Assembly (NCBI GenBank): GCA_035771175.1
Contig: CM069597.1
Location: forward strand, 11,753,001 to 11,817,000
Origin: Paratinospora sagittata
Taxonomy: Eukaryota; Streptophyta; Magnoliopsida; Ranunculales; Menispermaceae
Length of the DNA: 64,000 nt
Direction of reading: 5' to 3'
The notes under the pieces were generated by a model. That model was not told the DNA's origin. It made no database searches and worked only from the letters and a program-made list of their open reading frames with translations. A program made the translations under genes and the position numbers. Below are positions 44,850 to 55,659 of this stretch, piece after piece. Within the stretch, counting starts at the first letter, position 1. The number at the start of each line of letters is the position of its first letter.

Positions 44850-45615
44850 AAAATTTGGCTCCATTTAGTTAATCGAATTCAACCACCTATCTATGGTAAA
44901 GGATATGCATTCTTTACTGTCACCCTGTTCACTTAACAATAATTTACCCTTAAACGTAACCTACCATACGCCATTTTTACATTATCACAAATGCTTTCTC
45001 AGGTGACATATTATGGATAATATTTTTTTTTTCTCTCTGTACCTAAATTCTGTCCATTTCTTAAATGTATTTCATATGATGAAATGGAGATAAGCATTAT
45101 ACTGGCATCAATTTTTATAATACTATCGATTTCTTGTCTAGGTGACAATCCCAATAAATCATCAGAAAACACACATTAGCATACTTGCACACTACAGGAA
45201 TTTCAATCAATTGCATGCCTTATTTCAATTCTCCAAATGGTCTTGTCTCCTCATCATTAATCATCCTTTCTTAGGTAGAAAGTTTCGAGGAAATCATTCC
45301 TCGATACTCAAAATGAGAAATTTTTAACTATTTAAAATATTACTTCTTTTCGAAGAGACACTCTACCTGACATGATAGGTGGCCAACCAATCATACCTAA
45401 TAAAGCATCCAATTCCAAAAGCTTTCATATTCCAAAATCAATAATTATATATCTTATAACCCTCCTATTTATCACACAATGTTTATAGACCTTATTATGG
45501 TAGATTATCTCTCCTGCAACTGTACTAAAAATTAATGATGTACTAGTCCTAATTGAAGATAAATACAATTTGTCTACCATGTTACCAGAATTAAAAGACC
45601 AGGAAGATCAAGCAA
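44850..45615 (-). pseudogene. pol: Pol relic of gypsy element E4 (linker and start of reverse transcriptase)
   Basis: On the minus strand I can follow a strongly decayed Ty3/gypsy linker and start of reverse transcriptase: IPVVCKYANV near 45195-45165, a DFIIKI and ISISSYEM-like stretch (about 45130-45080) in changing frames, then NRVTVKNAYPLP (about 44925-44890) and finally a QLNGAKF-like end that stops at the LTR boundary 44849/44850. Many stops and frame changes. It belongs to another gypsy lineage than E1-E3, judging by the wording of the motifs. Confidence 0.6.
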
Positions 45616-46272
45616 TTAATAAATCAAAGTAAACTCAATAATAAAATGTTGATCATACCTTCTATTGGAGTCTTACTGGTGTCAAGATCTACTGTTGTAA
45701 TTAACTTAGGCGGTTCTTGTATACTAGTAGAAGTCACACTAATTGGAATCACCAAAGTTTTGGAAATTGGTCGAAGCAGACACTGTCTCTGTCTATGTCC
45801 ATGTCCCTTCTGACCGCATTGATAAAAAACACCCGTAGGTCTATGTACTAGCGACCCAATCTGACACTCTATTCCTATCACTAGACTCTGGCAACTACTT
45901 GATCCCATTTTCGATGGCCCCGTTGCTCTGCCCGTCATTTCTTGCTCCAATTGGTTCTCTTCTTTCCCAAAAATGGCATAGAGGGCTCAACTAGTAATGG
46001 CAACATAAGTGGAACTATTGTTGCCTGAATTGTTGTATATCTTTCCCAACTTGTACTCCTGCGGTTGCACCAATACTATGAGTGCCCACCGTAGGTACTA
46101 CTGACATCTCAGACTTTTGTTTATCTTCTTGCAACTTGATTATCAACTCCATAAGTTGAGTACTTTGTTGTTGTAGGGTAGCAACTAACTTTATAGATTG
46201 ATTTATTTGTCGTTGTTGGGTCGTTATGAGCTCTTCCAGCATTATGATCCTTTCTCGATCAGTGTTGTCCAT
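45616..46272 (-). pseudogene. gag: gag relic of gypsy element E4
   Basis: Minus strand. The start MDNTDRERIIMLEELITTQQ at 46272 opens a Gln-rich helical region (QRQINQSIKLVATLQQQS), typical of the N-terminal part of some plant gypsy Gag proteins. Further on, near 45835-45790, is a zinc-knuckle-like stretch F-Y-Q-C-GQKGH with a late Cys; the first Cys is replaced by Phe and the spacing after His is too long. Broken near 46015 and 45950. Most of the capsid domain is missing between the two pieces. Confidence 0.6.
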
Positions 46273-47366
46273 TTTTTACCCTCGACGCTCAGAGCAAAAA
46301 ATCTAGCGTTAAAAAGCATGTAGCGCCACGGCGTTGGGATTGCAAAATATACTATTTTGTGTATTTTGGGCTATTTTGCTTGCTTTTTTTGTCTTTTCCC
46401 CACTTATGTATATAATCTCATTTTAGGGTAGTTTTAAAGGATGATCTTTTCATTCTAGTAGATTTAGATAGCAACTAATTAGGGTTAGGGTTGAGAAAAG
46501 GAGGCAAGAAAAAGCCGTAGGAGGAAGATAAGTTACAGGGTTTTTTGGAGAAGAAGGAGGAAAGCTACTCTAAAGGGGGTTTTTCATTTATTTCTTATTC
46601 AATTCTTCTTGTATTCATGTCTTCTCTCTTATATCTCTTTTTTGTATTTTTGAACATGATTATGAGTTAAATTTCTAATCTAGAGGTTTAATTAATCTAT
46701 GTTGAATCTTATGGTTTGACTATTCTTTGTATGTTTTTGATTAATTATGTGGGTTTATTTGCAATATCCAACTTTTAATGCTTTTAAATTGCTGGCCACA
46801 TTTTGGATGACCTTAGATTTGATATCTATCACTTGGAAAAAGGGATATTGAATTAGATTGGGAAAATTGCAACCTAGGGTTATTGTATCGTGTTGAAAAA
46901 CCTACAATTCCCTTTGAGATCACTAAAAATTGGCCTCAAATCTTAATGCATGTTTAATTCATTGATTTATCACTTAGAAAAAGGAATTAATGTGTTAAGC
47001 ATAGATAATTGAACTATCACTTGGAAGAGGGGTTTAATTGATTAGATTCATGGTTTATAAATCCATGAATTAATCATTTACATGACATTTTGAAAACCAT
47101 AAGTAAAGACACAGTGATATTTTTCCTCTAGAGTTTTTAATCATTGATTTTCTCTATTTTCTATCCAAATTACATCGTTTAGTTTTAATTCTTGCTTATT
47201 TTACTTTTAGTACTCAATTCACCAAATATTGATCATCTAGATAAAACTTAGAGTTATTATAATTTTGGGCATTAAAACATAATTTTGCTAATCCTTGAGG
47301 ATGTATTCACCGGTATATATTATAACTTAATTTTCGTGCACTTGCGAATTGAAAAATTCATCATCA
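46273..47366 (+). repeat. Athila/Tat-like LTR, plus-sense, left end unclear
   Basis: Landmarks match the LTRs at 500 and 57344 in order: a GC-rich patch (46285-46335, 'cgacgctcagagc', 'tagcgccacggcgttggg'), a T-rich segment, an 'aatgcttttaaattgctggccac'-like block near 46778, the 'cta gataaaact' block near 47237, and an end 'cgtgcacttgcgaattg' then CATCATCA at 47366. The left boundary cannot be set; no primer site follows. Confidence 0.65.
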
Positions 47367-47367
47367 G

Positions 47368-49356
47368 TGTCAGCCTCTTCATGAAAGAAATAACACAAAA
47401 TCCACTAAAAATTTATGCCAAAACCTTCCCATAAATACAAGGTTCCACATACACTTGATAATCACATCATGTATCCACAATTTCAAACACTTGAATCAAA
47501 AGCATTTTACATCCATAAATACATCAACCTATACATATATGATATCAAGATTCAGATCTCACATATACCTTTCCATATCATCATATGTATCAACTCCACA
47601 TATATACAACTCACTAACCATTTTATACATAGTTTAGCATTATATCTATATATACATATCCAAAATATGAAACATAACCCAAAGTTTCCAACTTATACAT
47701 ACATCTAGAAAAGAGAAACGGCAAGCACAACTTAGCCCTTTGTAGCCTTGCCTTTGCCCTTGTAATCACTACCTGTAATGAGAAGAAATTGGGGTGAGCT
47801 ACAATAAGCCCAGTGAATAATCTATCAATGGCATTACATATGCATTTATAATCAAAACATGGCATTTAAACATCATAAACCCGATATGCAATACATGCAA
47901 CTATTCATACACGATTGAAATACAATTTTTGTGCCACTCTATACATGTCATACAATGCATAAAGTAAATAGCAAACACTCACAATCTTGGTACATGAGCG
48001 CATCATTCCTCTTAATGCATATTCGAGGAACATCTGCCTCATCTGACCATCCTCTCAGATCATTCCAAAGGCCTGACCCATAAGTCACTTTCTTACAGAT
48101 TTATTTCAAAAGAATTGATCTCATACCTTTCTTACTTTAATAACCTAGGCATGTTCGATATTTAAAAATACAATTTAATGCATTCAATACACAATGCAAT
48201 CATTCATGCTTGCATTTTATAAAACAAGGTTTATTTAAATACAATGTCATACATAAGACCATAGATAGAAATACTCACAAAGAACTGAAATTTCTAAATT
48301 CAATACTCTTCCCAATACTTTACTTAACCCAATTAGCTCAACTAGCTAACTTGCACACTTTACAGCACAATGTATAGCACAAGCAGATCAATGTGTGTGT
48401 TGTCCAATTCACCAACTTCACAATTCTTTCCTCAAATCTCTACAATTATCATTGCCAAACTATTCCCAATCAATAACAAATCTTAAATCACATCTAAAAC
48501 AGATCAAATCACCATTAAAATACAACTCCAAACCCTTAGCTGGTTCATCATAGTTGGGTTGGAGAATTATCATTGTCAACCATGGAAAATCACAAATTTC
48601 ACCATTAATCAACTCACAATTCGATAAGGAATCACTTACCTAAGGTTTCCTCCAGCAATTCACAAAATCTTCAGCTCAAACTCACATTTCTAAGCTCTTA
48701 ATCTAACCGAGGAAAATACACAACTTTCACATATGTTGTATAACTTGACGAGAGAAATTCAAATATGAAGTTTTTAGCTCGATTAGGGCATTCCTTACCT
48801 TGGATTTCAGCCCCCCAAGCTCAATCCTCTTTTCTTCTTTCGTTTCTTCTCTTTCCTCTGTCTTCAGCAAGCTCAAATGAGCTAGAAAGGTTGAGCAATT
48901 GCATTAAAATACGCACAAACCGCCTCACCGACCACTTTAAAAAAAAATTGTCTAGCCCACCAAGAAGCGCGCTTCTTACTACACAGGAAATCAACTTTTG
49001 TTGGAATCCCGTGAGGAAAGCACTTCTCCCTTCCCAAGAGCGCGCTTCTCACCTCAGAAGCGCACTTCTCCCCATTGGGAGCGCGCTTATTTGAAAACCC
49101 AAAAAATATTGTTATCGGGTTTCACCACTGGAGCACATTTCTCCTTTAAGGAGTGCGTTTCTCAAAGCTCCAGGTGAAAATTTTACTAAGTGTTAGGTTC
49201 CAAGTACTATGTTTAAGGCCCGAGTACACCTACCACCCTAATAAACACACATTCACCCTATTCTAAGGCTATGTACATATGCATATGTATACAAATATGT
49301 TTAACAATACGTACTAGTCAACATACAAGTTTGACTTATAAATACGAGGTGTTACA
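47368..49356 (-). repeat. Gypsy (chromovirus-type) LTR, minus-sense
   Basis: Plus-strand ends TGTCAGCCTC and GGTGTTACA. On the minus strand it reads TGTAACACC...GGCTGACA and contains CACTGGGCTTATTGTAGC followed by TCACCCC (47810-47785), as at 25358. A purine-rich tract lies immediately to the right (49357-49370), so this is a 3' LTR. It holds four or five short GC-rich repeats of the form agcgcgcttctc at 48965-49160. Internal region to the right is lost after about 170 bases. Confidence 0.65.
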
Positions 49357-49530
49357 CCCTCCACTTCCACAAAAAAAGAAAAAAAAAACAACTCTTCTTC
49401 AATAATCTAATTATCTAAGAAGAAAGAAGAAAACCCCTCAAAAAAAAAAAAAGAGATCTTAAAAGGAGAAAGACACTTTCAGAACCTAAATACGACTACA
49501 AATAAAAGAAAGATAAGTGTTATAATGAAT
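49357..49530 (-). repeat. Polypurine-tract-adjacent gypsy segment, copy 2
   Basis: Minus-strand GTGGAAGTGGAGGGTG precedes the LTR and acts as the likely polypurine tract. The following A-rich sequence repeats the blocks of 28205-28440 in the same order. Confidence 0.65.
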
Positions 49531-49744
49531 TTAATTTGCCAAACAAAACAGGAAAAAAAATAACAAACAGAGTTCATGTATCATGAAAGTAATAATGAAC
49601 TATGTAAATATTAAAAATATATTTTTTCTATAAGCCAACATTAGATCGAACCCATTTCTTAGTTTTTCCTTTAAAAGTTGTGCCGAGCAATTTTTGGGTA
49701 CCATTAAATCTCCATCCTCATTACTTTTTCTAATGGAATTTTTA
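49531..49744. other. Unassigned sequence
   Basis: About 210 bases of AT-rich sequence without visible gene or repeat. Confidence 0.5.
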
Positions 49745-49925
49745 AACGAAAAATGTTAAAGTGGCATTCAAAGGTACATCCTAAGTGTACATTACTATTG
49801 TACGCCATTAAATTGCCTTAAATCGTATACTAATACATGATTTAAGGTAATTTTATAATATATAAAAGTGATGTACATATTGAATGTATATTTTGAATGT
49901 CAATGTAACATCACTCTAAAATTTA
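49745..49925. mobile_element. Foldback MITE, about 180 bp
   Basis: The two halves are inverted copies: 'attgccttaaatcgta' (about 49812) pairs with 'catgatttaaggtaat' (about 49835), and outward 'gtgtacattac' with 'gtgatgtacat', 'gcattcaaaggtacat' with 'gaatgtatattttgaatgt'. Almost the whole element can fold into one hairpin with a loop of a few bases. The ends are approximate and I could not fix a target duplication, so the superfamily is open. Confidence 0.65.
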
Positions 49926-51440
49926 TGAAAAGAGTAACTTAGGTTGAAGGGGTTGGAAATGAAGTTTTCTATCAAACATTTTCTTCCGAAAGGCTGAGCT
50001 TCGTCCTTTCTCAACTACAAAGCAGATGATCTCCAAACTCCTCCATCACTTTCTTTCTCTCTCTACCTCTTGCTCTCACTCTCTTTACTTCCTTCGTCTC
50101 TGAAACAAAGGTGATTTAAAATCCATTGATCAAATTCATTGCAGTAGTCAAAGTAACAAGAAATATAAAAGAAACTAATAATCAAACGTCCAATTGAAGG
50201 ATTTACATGTACAACAACTAATTGTTATCTGAAATGCAACCCCGATAACTAAGTTTTTGAAAAGAATTTAACTGATAAGGATGGGATAATCCGTTATTTA
50301 CAGAATGAAAAGATGGAATGACGTGTGTTGGTCGAGTGAAAAACTTAATGACGTGCGCTGGTTGAGTGGAAAACTATAAGATCGTGTGATGATTGGGGTA
50401 CGTCGGTTCAAAATGCAAGCATTGTTTACAAAACAAAACAAAACAAAAATTATATAAATATTTTGTTTGAAATGTCTAAATTACCCTTGTACTAATAGTA
50501 TAACTGAATGGAAAAACAAAATCTAAAATAAGTAAAGACGGACAGTGTTGGAATTATCCTTAAAAAAGGACAGTGGTGATGCCTTGATTAAAAAAAATGG
50601 AGTTACTGTAGCAGCTAAAACCTTATTTTTTTTATAATTTTTATATTTTATCTTATTATAAAAAGTTATTCTGGCTTATTTTAATCTATTCCAACATTTT
50701 CAAAATTCTAGAGCCCTAAAAAAAATGAGAAAGTATTAGAAAGCCGGCCAAGAAGGTTCTGAAACGCACGCATCTAGAGAGCGGATCTAGGATCCGAAAG
50801 GTAAAATCTATTGTTTATTTTCCCTTTTTCACGTTTTGGAAATAGTTTCGATAGAAATCTATGGTTTGAATTCATAAAAATAAAGGGTTTTAATGATCTA
50901 TTTGCAAGTATTCAAACCTAGATTTAATTTATTGAAAAACGTTTACGGTGGAGTAAACTAGTTTATCTAGTTATATAATTTTAATAGAATCTAACCAAAC
51001 GTTTCATGGTAGAAACCCATGGTGATTTGAAAAGTGTTCAAATTTGAAAACTTTGGGTTAATGGATATTTTTCATGGTAGAAAAAATGGGGATGTAAATA
51101 AATAAAATAAAATAAAACAAAATAATAAATAAATAAATCTAGATTTTGAGGTTTTTAGTTTAGGCAATGGTTTTATTTATTCTAAAATAGCATATTTGGA
51201 TTTAGGAATTGAGGAAAGATTATAAATAAATTTGAAAGCTAAGGAAAGGTGATTGGAACACGACTAAGTCATCATAAATATGTAAAAACCTTTTTAGCAA
51301 GATGATGCAGGATGCACGTGATTATCGTGTTCCCCTCGATATTATTGATTACGACGATATTCAACTAATTTATTTATTTTTTATTATTTAGATTTATTTT
51401 CTTTTTATTATTTAGATTTATTTCCTTTATTAGTATTTCT
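49926..51440. other. Unassigned region with 5' UTR-like and LTR-like traits
   Basis: Contains a CT-rich stretch (50045-50105), an A/C repeat (50436-50452), and from about 50640 a segment with a donor-like GATCCGAAAG|GTAAAA (about 50791-50807) that resembles the LTR leader of E3. I see no reading frame of note and no firm boundaries. It may be part of a decayed gypsy LTR. Confidence 0.3.
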
Positions 51441-53313
51441 TGTTGGTCACCCAAGAGGAGGGTAAATTGAGTGTTATGGTCAGTTTGGAAAAATTCTAAG
51501 TCCTTAGTGGAAATCATTTTATTAATTTATGTTATGTACTCAAAATGAATCAATGTGCATAAATAAAGTGCATAAATGAAAATATTACACACAAGAATTT
51601 TTACGTGGTTTAGAAACCTTTTTCCTACTCCACGCCTAGAGAAATCATCTTTTGGATTCCACTATACCAGGTTCACTTTAAGGGTGTGAACTAAATCATT
51701 ACAATGTCTTTTCAAGATTCAAGACAAGCCTATCTTTTTCACAGGCTAAGGACAAGCCACTTGTTCCTTTTTCAGGGGCAAAGAAAAAGTCAGATTCCTT
51801 TTCACGAAATAAGGAAGAACCACTTGACCCTTTTCAAGATAAAGGGTGAAACTACACTTTGATTCCAACTTTGAAATCACAAGTGATATTGAATCACTTT
51901 ACTTGGTTAAAGACTAAGTACAATGATTTTAATGTTTACTCTAAGTGAATAGAACAATTACAAATGAAGCTCAAAATACAAATACTCAAATTCAAGATAT
52001 GAAATTTAAGCTCATGAGAAGAGAGATTGTAAAATCATAGATTTTATCTTCCTTGCAACTATGTTTGCTCAAGTATGCATTTGATGATGATTTGAATGAA
52101 ACCCCGAAAGTTTGCTTTGAAAAATTCTTTGAAATCAATTTATTTTAACTCTAGGGATTTGAAATATGAGAAATGATTTGATTTTGGAGAATCACTCCAA
52201 AGAATTACGTGGTTATCTATCTTTTGTTAAAAATGGCTTAAGTGTATGAATTTATAGTTTAGGAATGAGAATTAGTCGTTAGTCATAAGATACTAGCCGT
52301 TAGGAGCCCAAAAATTAAAAAAAATATGACTGTTGGAATCGCTCCTAGACAGTCCCTAGTGCGTTAGCACTCTGTCCTACCACACTGGTGCAAATCCAGA
52401 AACTTGGATTTTGCTAGCGCGTTGGCGCTCTTGGCTTGCGCACTGGCACTCTTACAGTGTGACTACTCTAGTGTTCTAGCAACAGTGCCAGCAAGCTGGC
52501 CACTATACTAGTGCGTTGGCCTTCACCAAAAATGTCTAAAACTTGGATTTTTAAATTTCAAACCTTATGAAAATGTTTTGGTGATAAAATATGATTGAAA
52601 TATACATAATCTGATTATTAAAAACTTAAAGATCATTTTGAAAACTCTTCAAGGATGGATTAAAAGCTAAGATCTAAAGATAAGTCTTAAACATGATTTT
52701 TATTAAAAAACTTATGCAAGTTAATAAAACTTATGCAAAAATGATTCAAGCAAGTTTGAAATAGTTTAAGAACATAAATCAAACATGTTTGGATACTTGG
52801 AAAGCATTTTCAAATAACAAGAACAAGTTCAAGTTCAAATAAAGTACTTGAAAACTTAAACCGATAAGTTTTTGGAAAACTTGTAGAAATGTGATTTTGA
52901 CAAAAATTGATGCAATTATGATTCAAACAAGTTTCAAATATTTCAAAAACATAGGCCAAACATGTTTGAACATTTGGGAAATTGCTTTAGACAAAATTTA
53001 ATGCATGCTTGATATTTAAGAGAGTAATTGAGCAAACTAGAACCAATGAAAGCTACATCCTAATTCTAGACACAGAAAGACTCTCAATCTCATAATTATT
53101 TTTTCCTTCAAGTTATCCAAGCTTTAAGTGTGATTGATCCTTTGCTTTGATCATTTGTATGTGGGACTTGAAGTACTTTGATCTTGTATTGACTCTTCTT
53201 TGCTTTAGGTGTTGAAATATACTATATAGAAACATGAGCGCCCAAAAGTTATATCATTTGTTAGCATCAAAACACTTAGGAGAAAACTAAATGAAAAACC
53301 ACTTAAATCAACA
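51441..53313 (-). repeat. Copia-type (SIRE/Maximus-like) LTR, copy 4
   Basis: Plus-strand start TGTTGGTCACCCAAGAGGAGGG is here split as TGTTGGTCACCC and AAGAGGAGGGTAAATTGAG; the end ...CACTTAAATCAACA matches, on the minus strand, the start of copy 3 (TGTTG then TTAAGTGG, later GTTTTGATGCTAACAA). It has its own iterated GC-rich motifs (gcgcgttggcgctc, gcgcactggcactc, 52370-52515), different in sequence from the 413-bp unit. No primer site or coding region on either side. Flanking five-base words (tttct and ttttc) are alike but not identical. Confidence 0.75.
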
Positions 53314-54664
53314 TTTTCATATTTATTATATTTCGATTATAGTAATTTTTGTTTGGAAACATCTAGTTTCTTAATTTAAGTAATAGGTGAGTTTCTATTT
53401 TTGAGTAGGTTAGATTATTATCTACTGAGGAGAATGTAATGTAAAAGACACATTTGATGAATTGAATAATATTTCTTCCTACTTTCTTTGTTTTCTCTTC
53501 CTTCTCGCCATTATTTGGTATCAGAGCTTTTCATTCCTCTTCCTCTGCTCCTTCCTTTCTTTGTTCTCTTCTTCTCATTCTTCTTCTTTTCTTCCTTCTT
53601 TCTTTCTTCTTATCATTCTTCTCTTGTTCTTTCATCTGAAGTTTGCATTGTGTGTTGCTGGTGCGATCCCATCGTCTTGGACAAGTTGCATTGCAACACG
53701 ATTTTGTCCGTCAGTTTGTTGAAGACGTAGAGAATACAACACACAATTTTTGTGCAACAGTTGTCTCCCAAAGAAGACATTTAGGTGGTGATTTGGTGTT
53801 TTGGAAGTAGTTTAAGTATTTTGCTCCCCACGTCATAGCACTACACTGTCACTTGGAGGTGTATGGTATAAAGTTTTGCTTTGAGAACCAAAATTACTAT
53901 TTTATATTGGTGGTGTGGTTTTGGGGTTTTTGACCAGATTACGACAAATTTTAAAAAAAAATTCACAAATGCCATCAAAATCTAAATATTGACTCCTTTA
54001 CCCTAGTTTGATCGGTCAACGCCCAATCAGCAGATGATGTGGCCACATTTGAAGTTTGGATATGTTGACTGGGTGCCACCTACAATTTTTAAAAAAAGAT
54101 TTGAACAAAAGGAGTCTTTTGAAGAGACGCCTTCCTAAAAAAAAAACCAACACGGAAGGCCTCTTTTTAAAAGATGCCTTCCTAAAAAAGAAAAAAAAAA
54201 CCATAGTTGCAGCAAGTAACCGCACAAACCCTAACCCTACCCCATCACTGTCTACACCTCCCTCCCTCCCTCGTCCCGTAGCCGGAGTGTCACCATACTG
54301 TCGCCTCCATCACCATCGTCGTCGTCGGAAGTTCGTCATTCACCTCTCTACTCGTTGTCTCTCACTCTGTCTGTTAGTCTCACTCTTTCTCGCCCTATCT
54401 CTCTCTCTCGGCTCACAGCGTTCTCTCTCTCTCTCGGTTCACAGCGTTCTCTCTCTCTCTCTCTTGCCCTCTTTCACTCTTCACTCACTCTCTTTCTCCC
54501 TCTCATTCTATCTCGCCATTGCTCTCTCGCCCTTTGTCACTCTCGATCTCAATCTCTGTTCTCTTTCTTTGTCTCTTAACGTCTTCTCTCTCTCTCGCTC
54601 TCTCTCTCTCTATATCTCGCCTCTATCTCTCCCTCTCATTCGTATTTCTACTTCTTGCTTGTTA
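53314..54664. other. Low-complexity region upstream of the MULE
   Basis: Holds CTT/TTC-rich sequence (53540-53640), a short hairpin with A-rich surroundings (GGAAGGCCTC and AAGATGCCTTCC, 54153-54183), and a (CT)n-rich stretch (54240-54620). A predicted ORF of 241 codons here (54056-54781) is Ser/Leu-rich only because of the CT repeat. It may be part of the MULE's 5' noncoding end; no terminal inverted repeat was identified. Confidence 0.4.
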
Positions 54665-55195
54665 CAATGCCTCCGTCAAATTATTTTACTTGATTGGGTA
54701 AGTTTATATTTAAATTTTTTTATGGTTTTTGTAACTTGTCTAATTTTTTTTGATGAGTTTTATAAATCACACATGTTGTAGGCGTTTGGAGTCGACATCA
54801 AAGTGTGCAAGATTGTGAAGACCTCTCAAGTGAGAATCAAGCATATAATAATTTGATTTTGTTGTTTATATTATTTTATTAGCAATTAGTCACGTAAAAA
54901 TAACATCTCCATCAAATTATTATTTTTTGATTGGGTAAGTTTTTATCTAATTTTTTTTTATGGTTTTTGTAATTTGTGTTTTTTTTATGAGTTGTATAAA
55001 TCATTTGGATGAAATGACTAATTTGATTCTATTTTTCATGTATGTTGTTGGAGTTTGGAGTCGATGTCAAAGTGTGCAAGATTGCAAAGACCTCTCAAGT
55101 AAGAATTAGGTATATAATAATTCGATTGTTGTTTAGATTATTTTATTAGCAATTGGTCACGTAAAAATAACGCCACAATCAAATTATTTTATTTG
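54665..55195 (+). repeat. Tandem duplication of an exon-like segment
   Basis: Two successive units of roughly 250 bases, plus the start of a third near 55170. Each has 'c(c/t)atcaaattatt' followed by 'gattgggtaag' and 'tttatggtttttgtaa', then TTG(T/G)-rich sequence and a conserved block 'gtgtgcaagattg' (54803 and 55070) with 'aagacctctcaagt'. In unit 1 the block is bounded by TTGTAG| and CTCAA|GTGAGA, like an exon with splice sites. It could be a duplicated 5' exon of the MULE gene. Confidence 0.55.
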
Positions 55196-55659
55196 ATGTT
55201 AGAAACATATTGCATTTGAATATATACCCCAAATAGATTTAATTAAAAAAAAAAACTGGGTGAATTCAATTAAAAAAATTGTGCATCATAATCAACATAT
55301 GAAATTAATTATCCATCACTTTTGTATGGTCATCCACTTCTATCTGTATATAATTAGTTTTGTTTCAAGTTACTAGAAAATACTTTATATGTTAACAATT
55401 AGTTCAACTACCTGCTTTTACTATCATACAATTAATTCAATTTGTGGCGCTTATTTTCGTTCCATAAAAGATTTTGCCTCCTTGACTAATTCGCTTTAAG
55501 TGGTCTGTGATTATACTATTCAATCTTCAGGAAGGTCAAGGTTAATTATATTTCTTTTTAATTGTTACTTTGTTGAAATCTTAGACTTTTATTTCATGCT
55601 TAGTTTGAGGAAATGACGATTGTATTTTGCTTGTTAAGTCCAGATGACAGATAGGTTTA

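Noticed and set aside
45142..45327. Small plus-strand ORF in E4
   Set aside because: Antisense to the decayed pol linker of E4.
47415..47708. Ile/Tyr/His-rich ORF
   Set aside because: Lies inside a gypsy LTR in AT-rich DNA; no conservation seen in other LTRs.
54153..54183. Short hairpin as a transcription terminator
   Set aside because: Intrinsic terminators are not expected in nuclear polymerase II transcription; the hairpin is in low-complexity DNA.
54056..54781. ORF of 241 codons on the plus strand
   Set aside because: Its Ser/Leu-rich body is a translated CT microsatellite; no domain, no start context, and the other frames are open for the same reason.
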